DNA of 5,619 nt from the NCBI RefSeq assembly GCF_949298305.1, contig NZ_CASFWU010000132.1, positions 1-5,619 of the forward strand. Direction: 5' to 3'. The position numbers were made by a program, and so were the translations under genes. Under the pieces are notes generated by a model that saw only the letters and a list, made by a program, of their open reading frames with translations, made no database searches and was not told the origin of the DNA. Source of the stretch: an uncultured Bacteroides sp. Lineage in GTDB: Bacteria; Bacteroidota; Bacteroidia; Bacteroidales; Bacteroidaceae. Position 1 is the first letter of the stretch. Each line of letters starts with the position of its first letter. Shown piece by piece: positions 1 through 5,619 of this stretch.

Positions 1-783
1 GACCTGGACGTGTCGGTGATTGACGAATTGCCTCCCGGCCGGAAGCCGATAGCCACTCTTCATCAGTTTGACAACCGCCGGGAGAGTCTGTATCGCTCTG
101 TACACAAGCAGATAGAGGAAGGACGGCAAGTTTACATCGTCTATCCGTTGATTAAAGAAAGCGAGAAGATTGACCTGAAGAATCTGGAAGAGGGCTATCT
201 GCATATTTGCGAAGAGTTTCCTGAGTACAGGGTCTGCAAAGTGCATGGCAAAATGAAACCTGCCGAAAAAGACGCGCAGATGCAGCTCTTTGTTTCGGGC
301 GAGGCACAGATTATGGTGGCCACTACCGTAATCGAAGTAGGGGTTAATGTTCCCAATGCGTCGGTGATGATTATAGAGAACGCCGAACGTTTCGGGCTTT
401 CTCAGCTTCACCAGCTTCGGGGTCGCGTGGGCCGTGGAGCGGAACAGTCCTACTGCATCCTGGTGACTGGCTATAAGCTGGCGGAAGATACCCGGAAACG
501 CATTGAAATCATGGTGCGTACCAACGACGGCTTTGAAATAGCCGAGGCCGACTTGAAACTGCGTGGTCCCGGCGATTTGGAGGGGACTCAGCAGAGTGGC
601 ATTGCTTTTGACCTGAAGATTGCCGACATTGCGCGTGACGGGCAGCTGTTGCAATACGTGCGTGAAGTGGCGCAGCGAATTGTGGATGCCGACCCCACAG
701 GTGTACTTCCTGAAAACGAAGTTTTGTGGCGTCAGTTGAAGGCCTTGAGGAAGACAAATGTTAATTGGGCGGCTATCAGCTGA
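1..783 (+). CDS. recG: ATP-dependent DNA helicase RecG, C-terminal part (5' end outside window)
   Basis: RecG is a superfamily 2 DNA helicase that remodels stalled replication forks and migrates Holliday junctions. The reading frame is open from base 1 and ends at TGA 781-783, leaving 260 codons; the family is usually about 690-700 residues, so the N-terminal wedge domain and helicase motifs I-III lie upstream. Numbering from base 1, the fragment opens with the family-typical SVIDELPPGRKPI. It continues through helicase domain 2 with motif V (TTVIEVGVNVPNA, about 108-120) and motif VI (QLHQLRGRVGRG, about 135-146). The RecG signature LRGPGDLEGTQQSG follows at about 187-200, and then the short C-terminal domain. 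An internal GTG at position 10 is in frame but is not the start. No disruption is seen. No convincing terminator follows, so transcription may continue into the spacer. Confidence 0.96.
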   Translation, partial: DLDVSVIDELPPGRKPIATLHQFDNRRESLYRSVHKQIEEGRQVYIVYPLIKESEKIDLKNLEEGYLHICEEFPEYRVCKVHGKMKPAEKDAQMQLFVSGEAQIMVATTVIEVGVNVPNASVMIIENAERFGLSQLHQLRGRVGRGAEQSYCILVTGYKLAEDTRKRIEIMVRTNDGFEIAEADLKLRGPGDLEGTQQSGIAFDLKIADIARDGQLLQYVREVAQRIVDADPTGVLPENEVLWRQLKALRKTNVNWAAIS

Positions 784-946
784 GGTAAGGGTTAATTATG
801 CGTTATATCAGCTTCTTTTGTGTTGTAAAACATGTTTTTATGTAACTTGTTGCTTTTTAGTGTTTTGTGGGCGTCCGCTCTCGTTTTTCCGTCTCTGTAT
901 TTGAAAAAATAGTTAATAAAGGATACCGTTTATCGAAGATAAGTTT

Positions 947-954
947 TACCTTTG
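947..954 (+). promoter_or_regulatory. candidate Bacteroides-type -7 promoter box (TACCTTTG) for the M23/LysM gene
   Basis: The octamer TACCTTTG matches the Bacteroides sigma-ABfr -7 consensus TAnnTTTG at every fixed position, and the same octamer recurs before the DUF1599 gene. Transcription would begin near 960, giving a leader of about 80 bases. No good -33 TTTG lies 19-21 bases upstream, where the sequence reads AAAGGATACC, so the site rests on the -7 box and its position alone. Confidence 0.45.
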
Positions 955-1038
955 GGAAAATTTTAAAAAACAATAATTTGATATTCGCGTACAAGTGGGG
1001 TGATTGGCCATAAACATTCTCACGGATATCATAAAAGA

Positions 1039-1920
1039 ATGACGGAACGGATGAAGTTTATTTGCATTAAAACGATACTAATTGCTGCTACGGCGATGGT
1101 CAGCCTGAACTCTTTCTCTCAGGATTTGATAGCCCGTCAGGCTCCTATTGATAGAAAACTGAAAACAGTTGATTCATTGGCTCTGCAAAAGCAAATACGT
1201 GTAGAGCAGTCTCAATATCCCGGTTTTGATATTTATCCCAGTTGGAACAACGATTTGGTTCAGGCTTATGGTAATGCCATTGTACCTGAATCCTATACGT
1301 TCGATCTGACTGGTTTTTGTATGCCTACCGAGCATACCCGCATAACCGACGTGTTCGGTTATCGTCCCCGCAGAAGACGTTCGCATTACGGACTGGACAT
1401 CAAAGTGTACGTGGGCGATACCATTCGGGCGGCTTTTGACGGGAAGGTACGTATCGTAAAGAATCAGGGACGACGCGGTTATGGCAAATACATTGTCATC
1501 CGTCATGACAATGGATTGGAAACTGTTTACGGACACTTGTCCAAGCAACTGGTGGAAATCAACCAGTTGGTAAAGGCGGGTGAAGTCATCGCTTTGGGTG
1601 GCAATACGGGACGTTCGACCGGTTCGCATCTTCACTTTGAGACCCGCTTCTTGGGTATTCCCATCAATCCTGCTTTGATGTTCGACTTTGAAAAACAGGA
1701 TATCGTAGCCGACTCCTATACCTTCCGCAAGGCCAAAGGCTCTTCCAATACAGCTCGTAGCATGGCTTCGGGCGAAGGCTTGTTCTACAAGGTGAAGAGA
1801 GGAGATACCCTGTCCAAGATTGCTGCCCGCCAAGGTGTTTCGGTCAGCAAACTTTGCAAGCTGAACCGTATCACCACTCGGACTATTCTGCGTCCCGGTC
1901 AAGTCTTGCGCTGCTCATAA
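1039..1920 (+). CDS. secreted M23 (LytM-type) peptidoglycan endopeptidase with C-terminal LysM domain
   Basis: This is a predicted zinc metallopeptidase that cuts peptide cross-bridges of peptidoglycan in the periplasm. With ATG 1039 it is 293 residues. A signal peptide (lysines at 6 and 11, hydrophobic 12-23, probable cleavage near SFS-Q27/28) is followed by a linker. The M23 core carries H116 and D120 in HYGLD, H166 in YGHLSK, and H197 and H199 in HLHFETR, so the metal ligands and active-site histidines are all present. A LysM domain (about 250-293, GDTLSKIA to LRPGQVL) closes the protein and should bind glycan. The start is ambiguous: ATG 1051 also begins with a good signal peptide, and GTG 1000 would add a polar extension before it. 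I prefer 1039 because an A-rich stretch precedes it. The gene is flanked by its own candidate promoter and a terminator, so it is probably monocistronic. Division, autolysis or wall remodelling is plausible, but the exact role is unknown. Confidence 0.93.
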   Translation: MTERMKFICIKTILIAATAMVSLNSFSQDLIARQAPIDRKLKTVDSLALQKQIRVEQSQYPGFDIYPSWNNDLVQAYGNAIVPESYTFDLTGFCMPTEHTRITDVFGYRPRRRRSHYGLDIKVYVGDTIRAAFDGKVRIVKNQGRRGYGKYIVIRHDNGLETVYGHLSKQLVEINQLVKAGEVIALGGNTGRSTGSHLHFETRFLGIPINPALMFDFEKQDIVADSYTFRKAKGSSNTARSMASGEGLFYKVKRGDTLSKIAARQGVSVSKLCKLNRITTRTILRPGQVLRCS

Positions 1921-1946
1921 AAACGTAAAACAATCTTTTATATCAG

Positions 1947-1992
1947 AGAGGGTGCTTTAATATAAATTAGAGTACCCTCTTTTTCTTTTTTT
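1947..1992 (+). terminator. intrinsic terminator after the M23/LysM gene
   Basis: The arms AGAGGGTGCT (1947-1956) and AGTACCCTCT (1971-1980) pair over 10 bases with a single G-U wobble around a 14-base A/T-rich loop. A T-rich tract (TTTTCTTTTTTT, 1981-1992) follows at once. It begins 27 bases after the stop codon and reads only in the + direction. Confidence 0.9.
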
Positions 1993-2005
1993 CTCTAATT
2001 ATTCA

Positions 2006-2013
2006 TACCTTTG
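2006..2013 (+). promoter_or_regulatory. Bacteroides-type promoter -7 box (TACCTTTG) for the DUF1599 operon
   Basis: TACCTTTG fits the Bacteroides -7 consensus TAnnTTTG at all fixed positions. The -33 region falls in the T-rich tract at about 1981-1990, which is also the tail of the preceding terminator; it gives only a partial match to TTTG. Transcription should start near 2019-2021, leaving a leader of about 22 bases before ATG 2043. That makes the in-frame GTG at 2022 an unlikely start, because it would lie at the transcript's very 5' end. Confidence 0.7.
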
Positions 2014-2042
2014 CCGCCAAAGTGAAGACAGGCGAGATAAAA

Positions 2043-2585
2043 ATGAAAGATACCAAGCAACAATTTGAACATGTCATCGCAATCTGCCGCGATCTCTTTT
2101 CCAAGAAACTTCATGATTACGGTGCGGCGTGGCGCATTCTTCGCCCGTCTTCTGTGACGGATCAGATTTTTATCAAGGCGAATCGCATCCGCAGCATTGA
2201 GACAAAGGGAGTGGCCTTGGTGGATGAAGGTATCCGTTCGGAGTTCATGGCCATTGTCAATTATGGAATTGTGGGGCTGATACAGCTGGAGTTGGGGTAT
2301 GCGGAGACTGCAGACATTACTCCAGACGAAGCGCTTGCACTGTATGACAAGTATGCCAAGACTTCTTTGGAACTGATGCTGGCCAAGAATCACGATTACG
2401 ATGAGGCCTGGCGCAGTATGCGCATCAGTTCATACACCGACTTGATATTGATGAAGATACACCGTACCAAGCAGATTGAGAGTCTGGCGGGGCACACACT
2501 GGTTTCAGAAGGGGTGGATGCCAACTATATGGATATGATTAATTATTCCGTGTTCGGTTTGATTAAGATTGAATTTGGAGAATAA
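2043..2585 (+). CDS. DUF1599 (nucleotide modification associated domain 1) protein, two tandem motif copies
   Basis: The 180-residue soluble protein has no signal peptide or membrane segment. It contains two copies of the same motif. Copy 1 (about 24-85) has HDYGAAWR at 24-31, SS at 36-37, TD at 39-40, K45, R48, IE at 52-53 and NYGIVGLI at 73-80. Copy 2 (about 117-178) has HDYDEAWR at 117-124, SS at 129-130, TD at 132-133, K138, R141, IE at 145-146 and NYSVFGLI at 167-174. The spacing between copies is 93 residues. This pattern fits DUF1599 (Pfam PF07659), which as I recall comparative genomics linked to nucleotide modification; no biochemical activity is established to my knowledge. ATG 2043 is chosen because AGGCGAG lies about ten bases upstream and because GTG 2022 would coincide with the predicted transcript start. 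The gene overlaps the next one by 17 bases. Confidence 0.87.
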   Translation: MKDTKQQFEHVIAICRDLFSKKLHDYGAAWRILRPSSVTDQIFIKANRIRSIETKGVALVDEGIRSEFMAIVNYGIVGLIQLELGYAETADITPDEALALYDKYAKTSLELMLAKNHDYDEAWRSMRISSYTDLILMKIHRTKQIESLAGHTLVSEGVDANYMDMINYSVFGLIKIEFGE

Positions 2586-3915
2586 GAAGAAACATATTGT
2601 CACGAAGGTATGGGCTAATGCCTGTCGTTTTCTGCTGGCCGGACTTTTCATCTTTTCTGGCTTCGTGAAAGCGGTGGATCCATTGGGCTTCTTTTACAAG
2701 TTGCAGGATTATCTGACGGCTTTTGGTCTGAGCGACCTGCTGCCTGCTTTCATGGTCTTGTTTCTTGCCATTCTTCTTTCCGCATTGGAGTTTTGTATTG
2801 GAATCTTCTTGCTTTTCGGCATCCGCAAAACGATTGCGGCCTATCTGGCTCTGATTCTGATGATTTTCATGACTCCCCTGACTTTCTATCTGGCCATAGC
2901 CAATCCGGTTCCTGATTGCGGTTGTTTCGGCGATGCTTGGGTGCTGACCAACTGGCAGACGTTCGGCAAGAACGTGGTCTTGCTGGTGGCGGCCGTTTCT
3001 GTTTTCAGGTGGCGCAAACTGGTCATCCGCTTTGTTACGGAGCAGATGGAGTGGCTGGTATCTACCTATACGGTTCTTTTTGTCTTTGTGCTCTCTTTTT
3101 ATTGCTTGCGCAATCTGCCCATCCTCGATTTTCGTCCATACAAGATTGGAGCTAACATCAAGGCGGGAATGGAAGTACCCGAAGGCGCAAAGCTGAGTGT
3201 CATTGAGACCCGTTTTGTCTTGGAGAAGGATGGAAAGCGCCAGGAATTCACACTGGACAATTATCCCGACAGCACTTGGACGTTCGTTGAGGCCCGTAGC
3301 TTCGTCAAAGAAAAAGGCTACGAACCGCCCATCCATGATTTCTCAATCGTGAGTAAGGATACGGGTGAGGACTTGACGGACAGCATCCTTTCGGACAATG
3401 GATATACTTTCCTGCTCATTGCCCACCGCATAGAGGAGGCCAGTGACAGCAATATTGACCTGATTAATGAGATTTACGATTATTGCATGGAGTATGGTTA
3501 CGGTTTTCTGTGTCTGACCTCTTCTTCTGACGAAGAGATTAGTTCGTGGCAAGACAGAACCGGAGCCGAATATCCTTTCTGCGAAACAGATGACATCACG
3601 CTGAAGACCATTGTCCGCTCCAATCCGGGCCTGTTGCTGATAAGGGGAGGGACCGTGTTGAACAAATGGAGTCACAATTGCCTGCCCGATGAATATGTGC
3701 TGACCGACAGCCTTGACAAGCTGCCTTTGGGACGCCGGAAGCAGGTGGACGATTTGCATACGGTGGGCCGTGTGCTGCTGTGGTTTTTTGTGCCTCTGTT
3801 TTTTGTAGTCTTGCTGGACGTGCTCTTTGTAAAACGCAGAGAGAGGAAGAAACTGTTGAAACGGCAAGCTTCCGAGGAAGGAAAAACACTGGAAGAGAAT
3901 GTCGGAAGCGAGTAG
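2569..3915 (+). CDS. BT_3928-type membrane protein: DoxX/MauE-like domain plus thioredoxin-like domain without CXXC
   Basis: This is a 448-residue inner-membrane protein. The N-terminal half has about five hydrophobic segments (about 19-35, 56-83, 88-110, 133-147 and 160-179). It carries the motif SGFVKAVDPLGF at 30-41 and PDCGCFGD at 115-122, features of DoxX/MauE-like proteins. Residues about 180-395 should lie on one side of the membrane. Within them, 279-367 look thioredoxin-like: a strand (FLLIAH), a helix, a second strand (GFLCLT), then IVRSNPGLLLIRGGTV with P353 as a candidate cis-proline. The position where CXXC would sit reads HRIEEAS, so classical redox catalysis is not expected there. 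A last membrane segment (about 399-421) leads to a basic tail. No ATG is near the beginning; the start is TTG 2569 or TTG 2575, inside the DUF1599 gene, which suggests coupled translation. The BT_3928 family name is from memory. Its function is unknown; a role in envelope redox or electron transfer is inference. Confidence 0.85.
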   Translation: MNLENKKKHIVTKVWANACRFLLAGLFIFSGFVKAVDPLGFFYKLQDYLTAFGLSDLLPAFMVLFLAILLSALEFCIGIFLLFGIRKTIAAYLALILMIFMTPLTFYLAIANPVPDCGCFGDAWVLTNWQTFGKNVVLLVAAVSVFRWRKLVIRFVTEQMEWLVSTYTVLFVFVLSFYCLRNLPILDFRPYKIGANIKAGMEVPEGAKLSVIETRFVLEKDGKRQEFTLDNYPDSTWTFVEARSFVKEKGYEPPIHDFSIVSKDTGEDLTDSILSDNGYTFLLIAHRIEEASDSNIDLINEIYDYCMEYGYGFLCLTSSSDEEISSWQDRTGAEYPFCETDDITLKTIVRSNPGLLLIRGGTVLNKWSHNCLPDEYVLTDSLDKLPLGRRKQVDDLHTVGRVLLWFFVPLFFVVLLDVLFVKRRERKKLLKRQASEEGKTLEENVGSE

Positions 3916-3993
3916 GGGAGGATATCTTTCGGTGTGGAAATGGATTTGTGAATTTTGGAATTATTCTATTAACCCTTTAATAATAAACAAAAA

Positions 3994-4749
3994 ATGAGAA
4001 AGAACATTGTTGCAGGAAACTGGAAAATGAACAAGACCCTTCAGGAGGGTATTGCTCTGGCAAAAGAACTGAATGAAGCATTGGCCAACGAGAAGCCCAA
4101 TTGCGACGTTATCATCTGTACTCCTTTCATCCATCTGGCATCGGTTACTCCGTTGGTTGACCCCGCCAAGATTGGTGTTGGTGCCGAAAACTGCGCTGAC
4201 AAGGTGTCTGGTGCCTATACAGGCGAAGTTTCTGCCGCTATGGTTGCCTCTACCGGTGCCAAGTATGTCATTCTGGGCCACTCCGAGCGTCGTGCTTACT
4301 ACCACGAAACTGTAGAAATCCTCGAAGAGAAGGTGAAACTGGCTTTGGCCAACGGTCTGACTCCTATCTTCTGCATCGGCGAGGTGTTGGAAGAACGCGA
4401 AGCCAACAAGCAGAACGAAGTGGTTGCCGCTCAGCTGGCTTCCGTATTCTCCCTGTCGGCCGAAGACTTCTCCAAGATTATTCTGGCTTACGAACCGGTT
4501 TGGGCCATCGGTACTGGCAAGACTGCCACTCCCGAACAGGCACAGGAAATCCACGCCTTCATCCGCTCTACAGTAGCCGAAAAGTACGGTAAGGAAATTG
4601 CCGACAACTGCTCCATTCTCTACGGTGGCAGCTGCAAGCCGTCCAATGCAAAGGAATTGTTTGCCAACCCCGATGTAGACGGTGGCTTGATTGGTGGCGC
4701 AGCTTTGAAGGTTGCTGACTTCAAGGGCATCATCGACGCTTTCAATTAA
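3994..4749 (+). CDS. tpiA: triosephosphate isomerase
   Basis: TpiA interconverts dihydroxyacetone phosphate and glyceraldehyde 3-phosphate in glycolysis and gluconeogenesis, as a cytoplasmic dimer. The 251-residue product has the usual length and all key residues: N9 and K11 in GNWKMNK, the electrophile H96 in ILGHSERR, and the catalytic base E167 in AYEPVW. The flexible loop 6 runs through AIGTGK to 176, and the phosphate grips are at YGGS (210-213) and GLIGGAALK (231-239). ATG 3994 is preceded by an A-rich leader (AATAATAAACAAAAA) typical of well-translated Bacteroides genes. Codon choice is narrower than in the neighbours, consistent with high expression. The 78-base gap from the preceding gene has no terminator, so the gene may be the third member of that operon, perhaps with a promoter of its own. 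A long hairpin follows the stop codon. Confidence 0.98.
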   Translation: MRKNIVAGNWKMNKTLQEGIALAKELNEALANEKPNCDVIICTPFIHLASVTPLVDPAKIGVGAENCADKVSGAYTGEVSAAMVASTGAKYVILGHSERRAYYHETVEILEEKVKLALANGLTPIFCIGEVLEEREANKQNEVVAAQLASVFSLSAEDFSKIILAYEPVWAIGTGKTATPEQAQEIHAFIRSTVAEKYGKEIADNCSILYGGSCKPSNAKELFANPDVDGGLIGGAALKVADFKGIIDAFN

Positions 4750-4759
4750 ATCAATCAAT

Positions 4760-4811
4760 AAACCGTTGGCGGATGGAGGAGAATTTCCTCCTTCCATCAG
4801 CCAGCGGTTTT
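4760..4811 (+). terminator. long hairpin after tpiA, probable (possibly leaky) terminator
   Basis: The left arm (4760-4780, AACCGTTGGCGGATGGAGGA) pairs with the right arm (4786-4810). The pairing covers about 20 bases with one G-U wobble, one G-A mismatch and one bulged base, around a tiny A/T-rich loop. It lies 11 bases after the tpiA stop. Only four T residues follow before a C, which is short for an intrinsic terminator. It could therefore allow read-through to the SPOR gene or protect the 3' end of the tpiA message. Confidence 0.72.
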
Positions 4812-4830
4812 CATCCATCAAGCTTTATAT

Positions 4831-5289
4831 ATGAAGAGATTTGGTTCGTTTTTAGTTGCATGCTTCGCTTTCACAGCTTTGGCTGTTGCGCAGAATAATA
4901 TTCTGAAGTCTTTGGAACGCGATGTCCCGGGGCAGGGAAAGGTGACCATTCATCAGGATGCCCGCATCTCCGCTTTGATTGGGGCCGAGGCTGTTTCTGC
5001 GGGTGCCGAAGGACGTAAGGTGATTAAAAGCTCGGGTTACCGCATTCAGGTATATGCCGGAAATAACACCCGCCAGGCTAAGAACGAAGCCTATTCGGTG
5101 GCTTCGCGGGTGAAGGAATACTTTCCTGAACTTGCTGTCTATACTTCTTTTGTCCCTCCTCGCTGGCTTTGCCGTGCGGGCGACTTCCGCAGCATTGAAG
5201 AGGCCGATGCGGCCATGCGGCGGTTGCGTGCTACGGGAGTGTTCAAGGAAGTTTCTGTTGTGAGGGAACAGATAAATATACCGTTGTAG
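4831..5289 (+). CDS. exported SPOR-domain protein
   Basis: SPOR domains bind peptidoglycan glycan strands stripped of their peptides and often take proteins to the division septum. The 152-residue product begins with a signal peptide (MKRFGSF, hydrophobic 8-19) with likely cleavage after AVA at 18-20, before Q21. LVAC at 8-11 resembles a lipobox, but it lies too early in the hydrophobic core to be convincing. After a linker of about 45 residues, the SPOR domain covers about 68-148. It opens with GYRIQVYAG, contains a helix rich in A, R and K (82-96), and ends with YTSFVPPRWLCRAGDFRSIEEA and a final helix and strand (ATGVFKEVSVV). No enzymatic domain is attached, so binding alone is expected. 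The start is the only ATG near the signal peptide. No promoter box is seen between tpiA and this gene, which suggests read-through from tpiA or an unrecognised promoter. Confidence 0.9.
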   Translation: MKRFGSFLVACFAFTALAVAQNNILKSLERDVPGQGKVTIHQDARISALIGAEAVSAGAEGRKVIKSSGYRIQVYAGNNTRQAKNEAYSVASRVKEYFPELAVYTSFVPPRWLCRAGDFRSIEEADAAMRRLRATGVFKEVSVVREQINIPL

Positions 5290-5326
5290 GTCACTGACCA
5301 ATCCATTTGTTACAATAATCTTAAAA

Positions 5327-5359
5327 GCCGGGTGCCGGAATGGAAGGCGGCTGACCGGC
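5327..5359 (+). other. GC-rich imperfect hairpin in the folE leader
   Basis: GCCGG (5327-5331) pairs with CCGGC (5355-5359), and inside it GCCG (5334-5337) pairs with CGGC (5348-5351), giving a two-step stem with a small internal loop. It ends 26 bases before the folE start. No T-run follows, so it is not a standard terminator. It could be a leader structure affecting folE, or simply chance in a GC-rich patch. Confidence 0.35.
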
Positions 5360-5385
5360 AATGAAACTGTATAACAGAAACTATT

Positions 5386-5619
5386 ATGTTGGGAAAAGAA
5401 GAAATCACATCGCCCGCTTTGGACGAACTGAAAGAACATTATCACCGTATCATTACACTGCTGGGCGAGGATGCCGGTCGCGAAGGGCTGCTCAAGACCC
5501 CCGAACGGGTAGCCAAAGCCATGCTGACCCTGACCAAGGGTTATACGATGGACCCTCATGAAGTGTTGCGTTCGGCCAAGTTCAAGGAAGAATACAGTCA
5601 GATGGTGATTGTGAAGGAT
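5386..5619 (+). CDS. folE: GTP cyclohydrolase I, N-terminal part (3' end outside window)
   Basis: FolE converts GTP to 7,8-dihydroneopterin triphosphate, the first step of tetrahydrofolate synthesis and, in many bacteria, the entry to queuosine as well. The frame starts at ATG 5386 (MLGKEEITSPALDEL) and is open for 78 codons to the window edge. The family signature is clear: EGLLKTPERVAKAM at 33-46, a GYT turn at 52-54, and MVIVKD at 73-78, which in this family directly precedes the zinc-binding CEHH segment. The catalytic zinc and GTP-binding residues are beyond the window and cannot be checked. The start is supported by family length before the helix at 11-27 and by A/T-rich sequence upstream (CAGAAACTATT). 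It follows the SPOR gene by 96 bases, with no terminator between them, so the two may share a transcript. Confidence 0.95.
   Translation, partial: MLGKEEITSPALDELKEHYHRIITLLGEDAGREGLLKTPERVAKAMLTLTKGYTMDPHEVLRSAKFKEEYSQMVIVKD

Noticed and set aside
827..838. Perfect 12-base palindrome AAAACATGTTTT after recG
   Set aside because: It is A/T-rich and short, with a weak stem and no adjacent T-run. It could be an operator or chance, and nothing else supports a site.
1174..1902. Antisense open frame of 242 codons opposite the M23/LysM gene
   Set aside because: The sense strand has intact catalytic motifs and a signal peptide; the antisense product shows no family features.
2022..2042. GTG 2022 as the start of the DUF1599 protein
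   Set aside because: It lies only 8 bases after the -7 box, at the predicted transcript start, while ATG 2043 has a purine-rich stretch upstream.
2563..3336. Antisense open frame of 257 codons opposite the membrane protein gene
   Set aside because: Its product is rich in Q, H, K and R, a typical shadow of a hydrophobic sense protein, with no family resemblance.
3923..3979. Possible separate promoter for tpiA (TATCTTTC at 3923-3930, or TTTG at 3945 with TAACCCTTTA near 3970)
   Set aside because: Neither combination fits TTTG plus TAnnTTTG with 19-21 base spacing. A tpiA promoter is plausible but not supported by these sequences.
3961..4821. Antisense open frame of 286 codons covering all of tpiA
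   Set aside because: It is the mirror of a strongly codon-biased gene that avoids TTA, CTA and TCA. The product has no recognisable domain, and tpiA is certain on the other strand.
4852..4863. LVAC at residues 8-11 of the SPOR protein as a lipoprotein signal
   Set aside because: The cysteine is only 11 residues in and the hydrophobic core continues past it to an AVA-Q cleavage site, which fits signal peptidase I better.
4852..5559. Antisense open frame of 235 codons spanning the SPOR gene and the start of folE
   Set aside because: It crosses two well-supported sense genes and has no recognisable domain.
5361..5561. Small + strand frame (66 codons) overlapping the start of folE
   Set aside because: It lies in a different frame from the clear GTP cyclohydrolase I sequence, and its product is arginine-rich without features.

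Overview
The window looks like an ordinary chromosomal housekeeping segment from a member of the Bacteroidales, most likely Bacteroides or a close relative. This rests on protein character, on two TACCTTTG boxes matching the Bacteroides -7 promoter consensus TAnnTTTG, on A/T-rich start regions without strong Shine-Dalgarno sequences, and on a gene order (DUF1599, DoxX/MauE-like protein, tpiA, SPOR protein, folE) that I recall from Bacteroides genomes. The species cannot be named from the window. All seven genes are on the + strand. There is no sign of a mobile element, CRISPR array, tRNA, rRNA or phage gene, and no gene-free stretch reaches 300 bases.

Layout. Positions 1-783 hold the C-terminal part of the RecG branch-migration helicase. 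A spacer of about 255 bases follows, with a candidate promoter near 947. The next gene encodes a secreted M23 peptidase with a C-terminal LysM domain (1039-1920) and ends in a clear intrinsic terminator (1947-1992). A promoter box directly behind that terminator (2006-2013) drives a DUF1599 protein made of two tandem copies of one motif (2043-2585). This gene overlaps the start of a membrane protein that joins a DoxX/MauE-like domain with a CGCFG motif to a probable thioredoxin-like domain lacking CXXC (2569-3915). Then come tpiA (3994-4749), a long hairpin (4760-4811), a small exported SPOR-domain protein (4831-5289), a leader with a smaller GC-rich hairpin, and the first 78 codons of folE (5386 to the window edge).

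How the genes fit together. RecG belongs to an upstream unit. The M23/LysM protein appears to be a single-gene unit acting on peptidoglycan, and the SPOR protein should bind peptidoglycan at division sites. The DUF1599 and DoxX/MauE-like genes overlap and are probably translationally coupled. They are the least understood pair here and the best candidate for something functionally undescribed. TpiA (glycolysis) and FolE (GTP to dihydroneopterin triphosphate) are core metabolism. I found no evidence of a dramatic new system.
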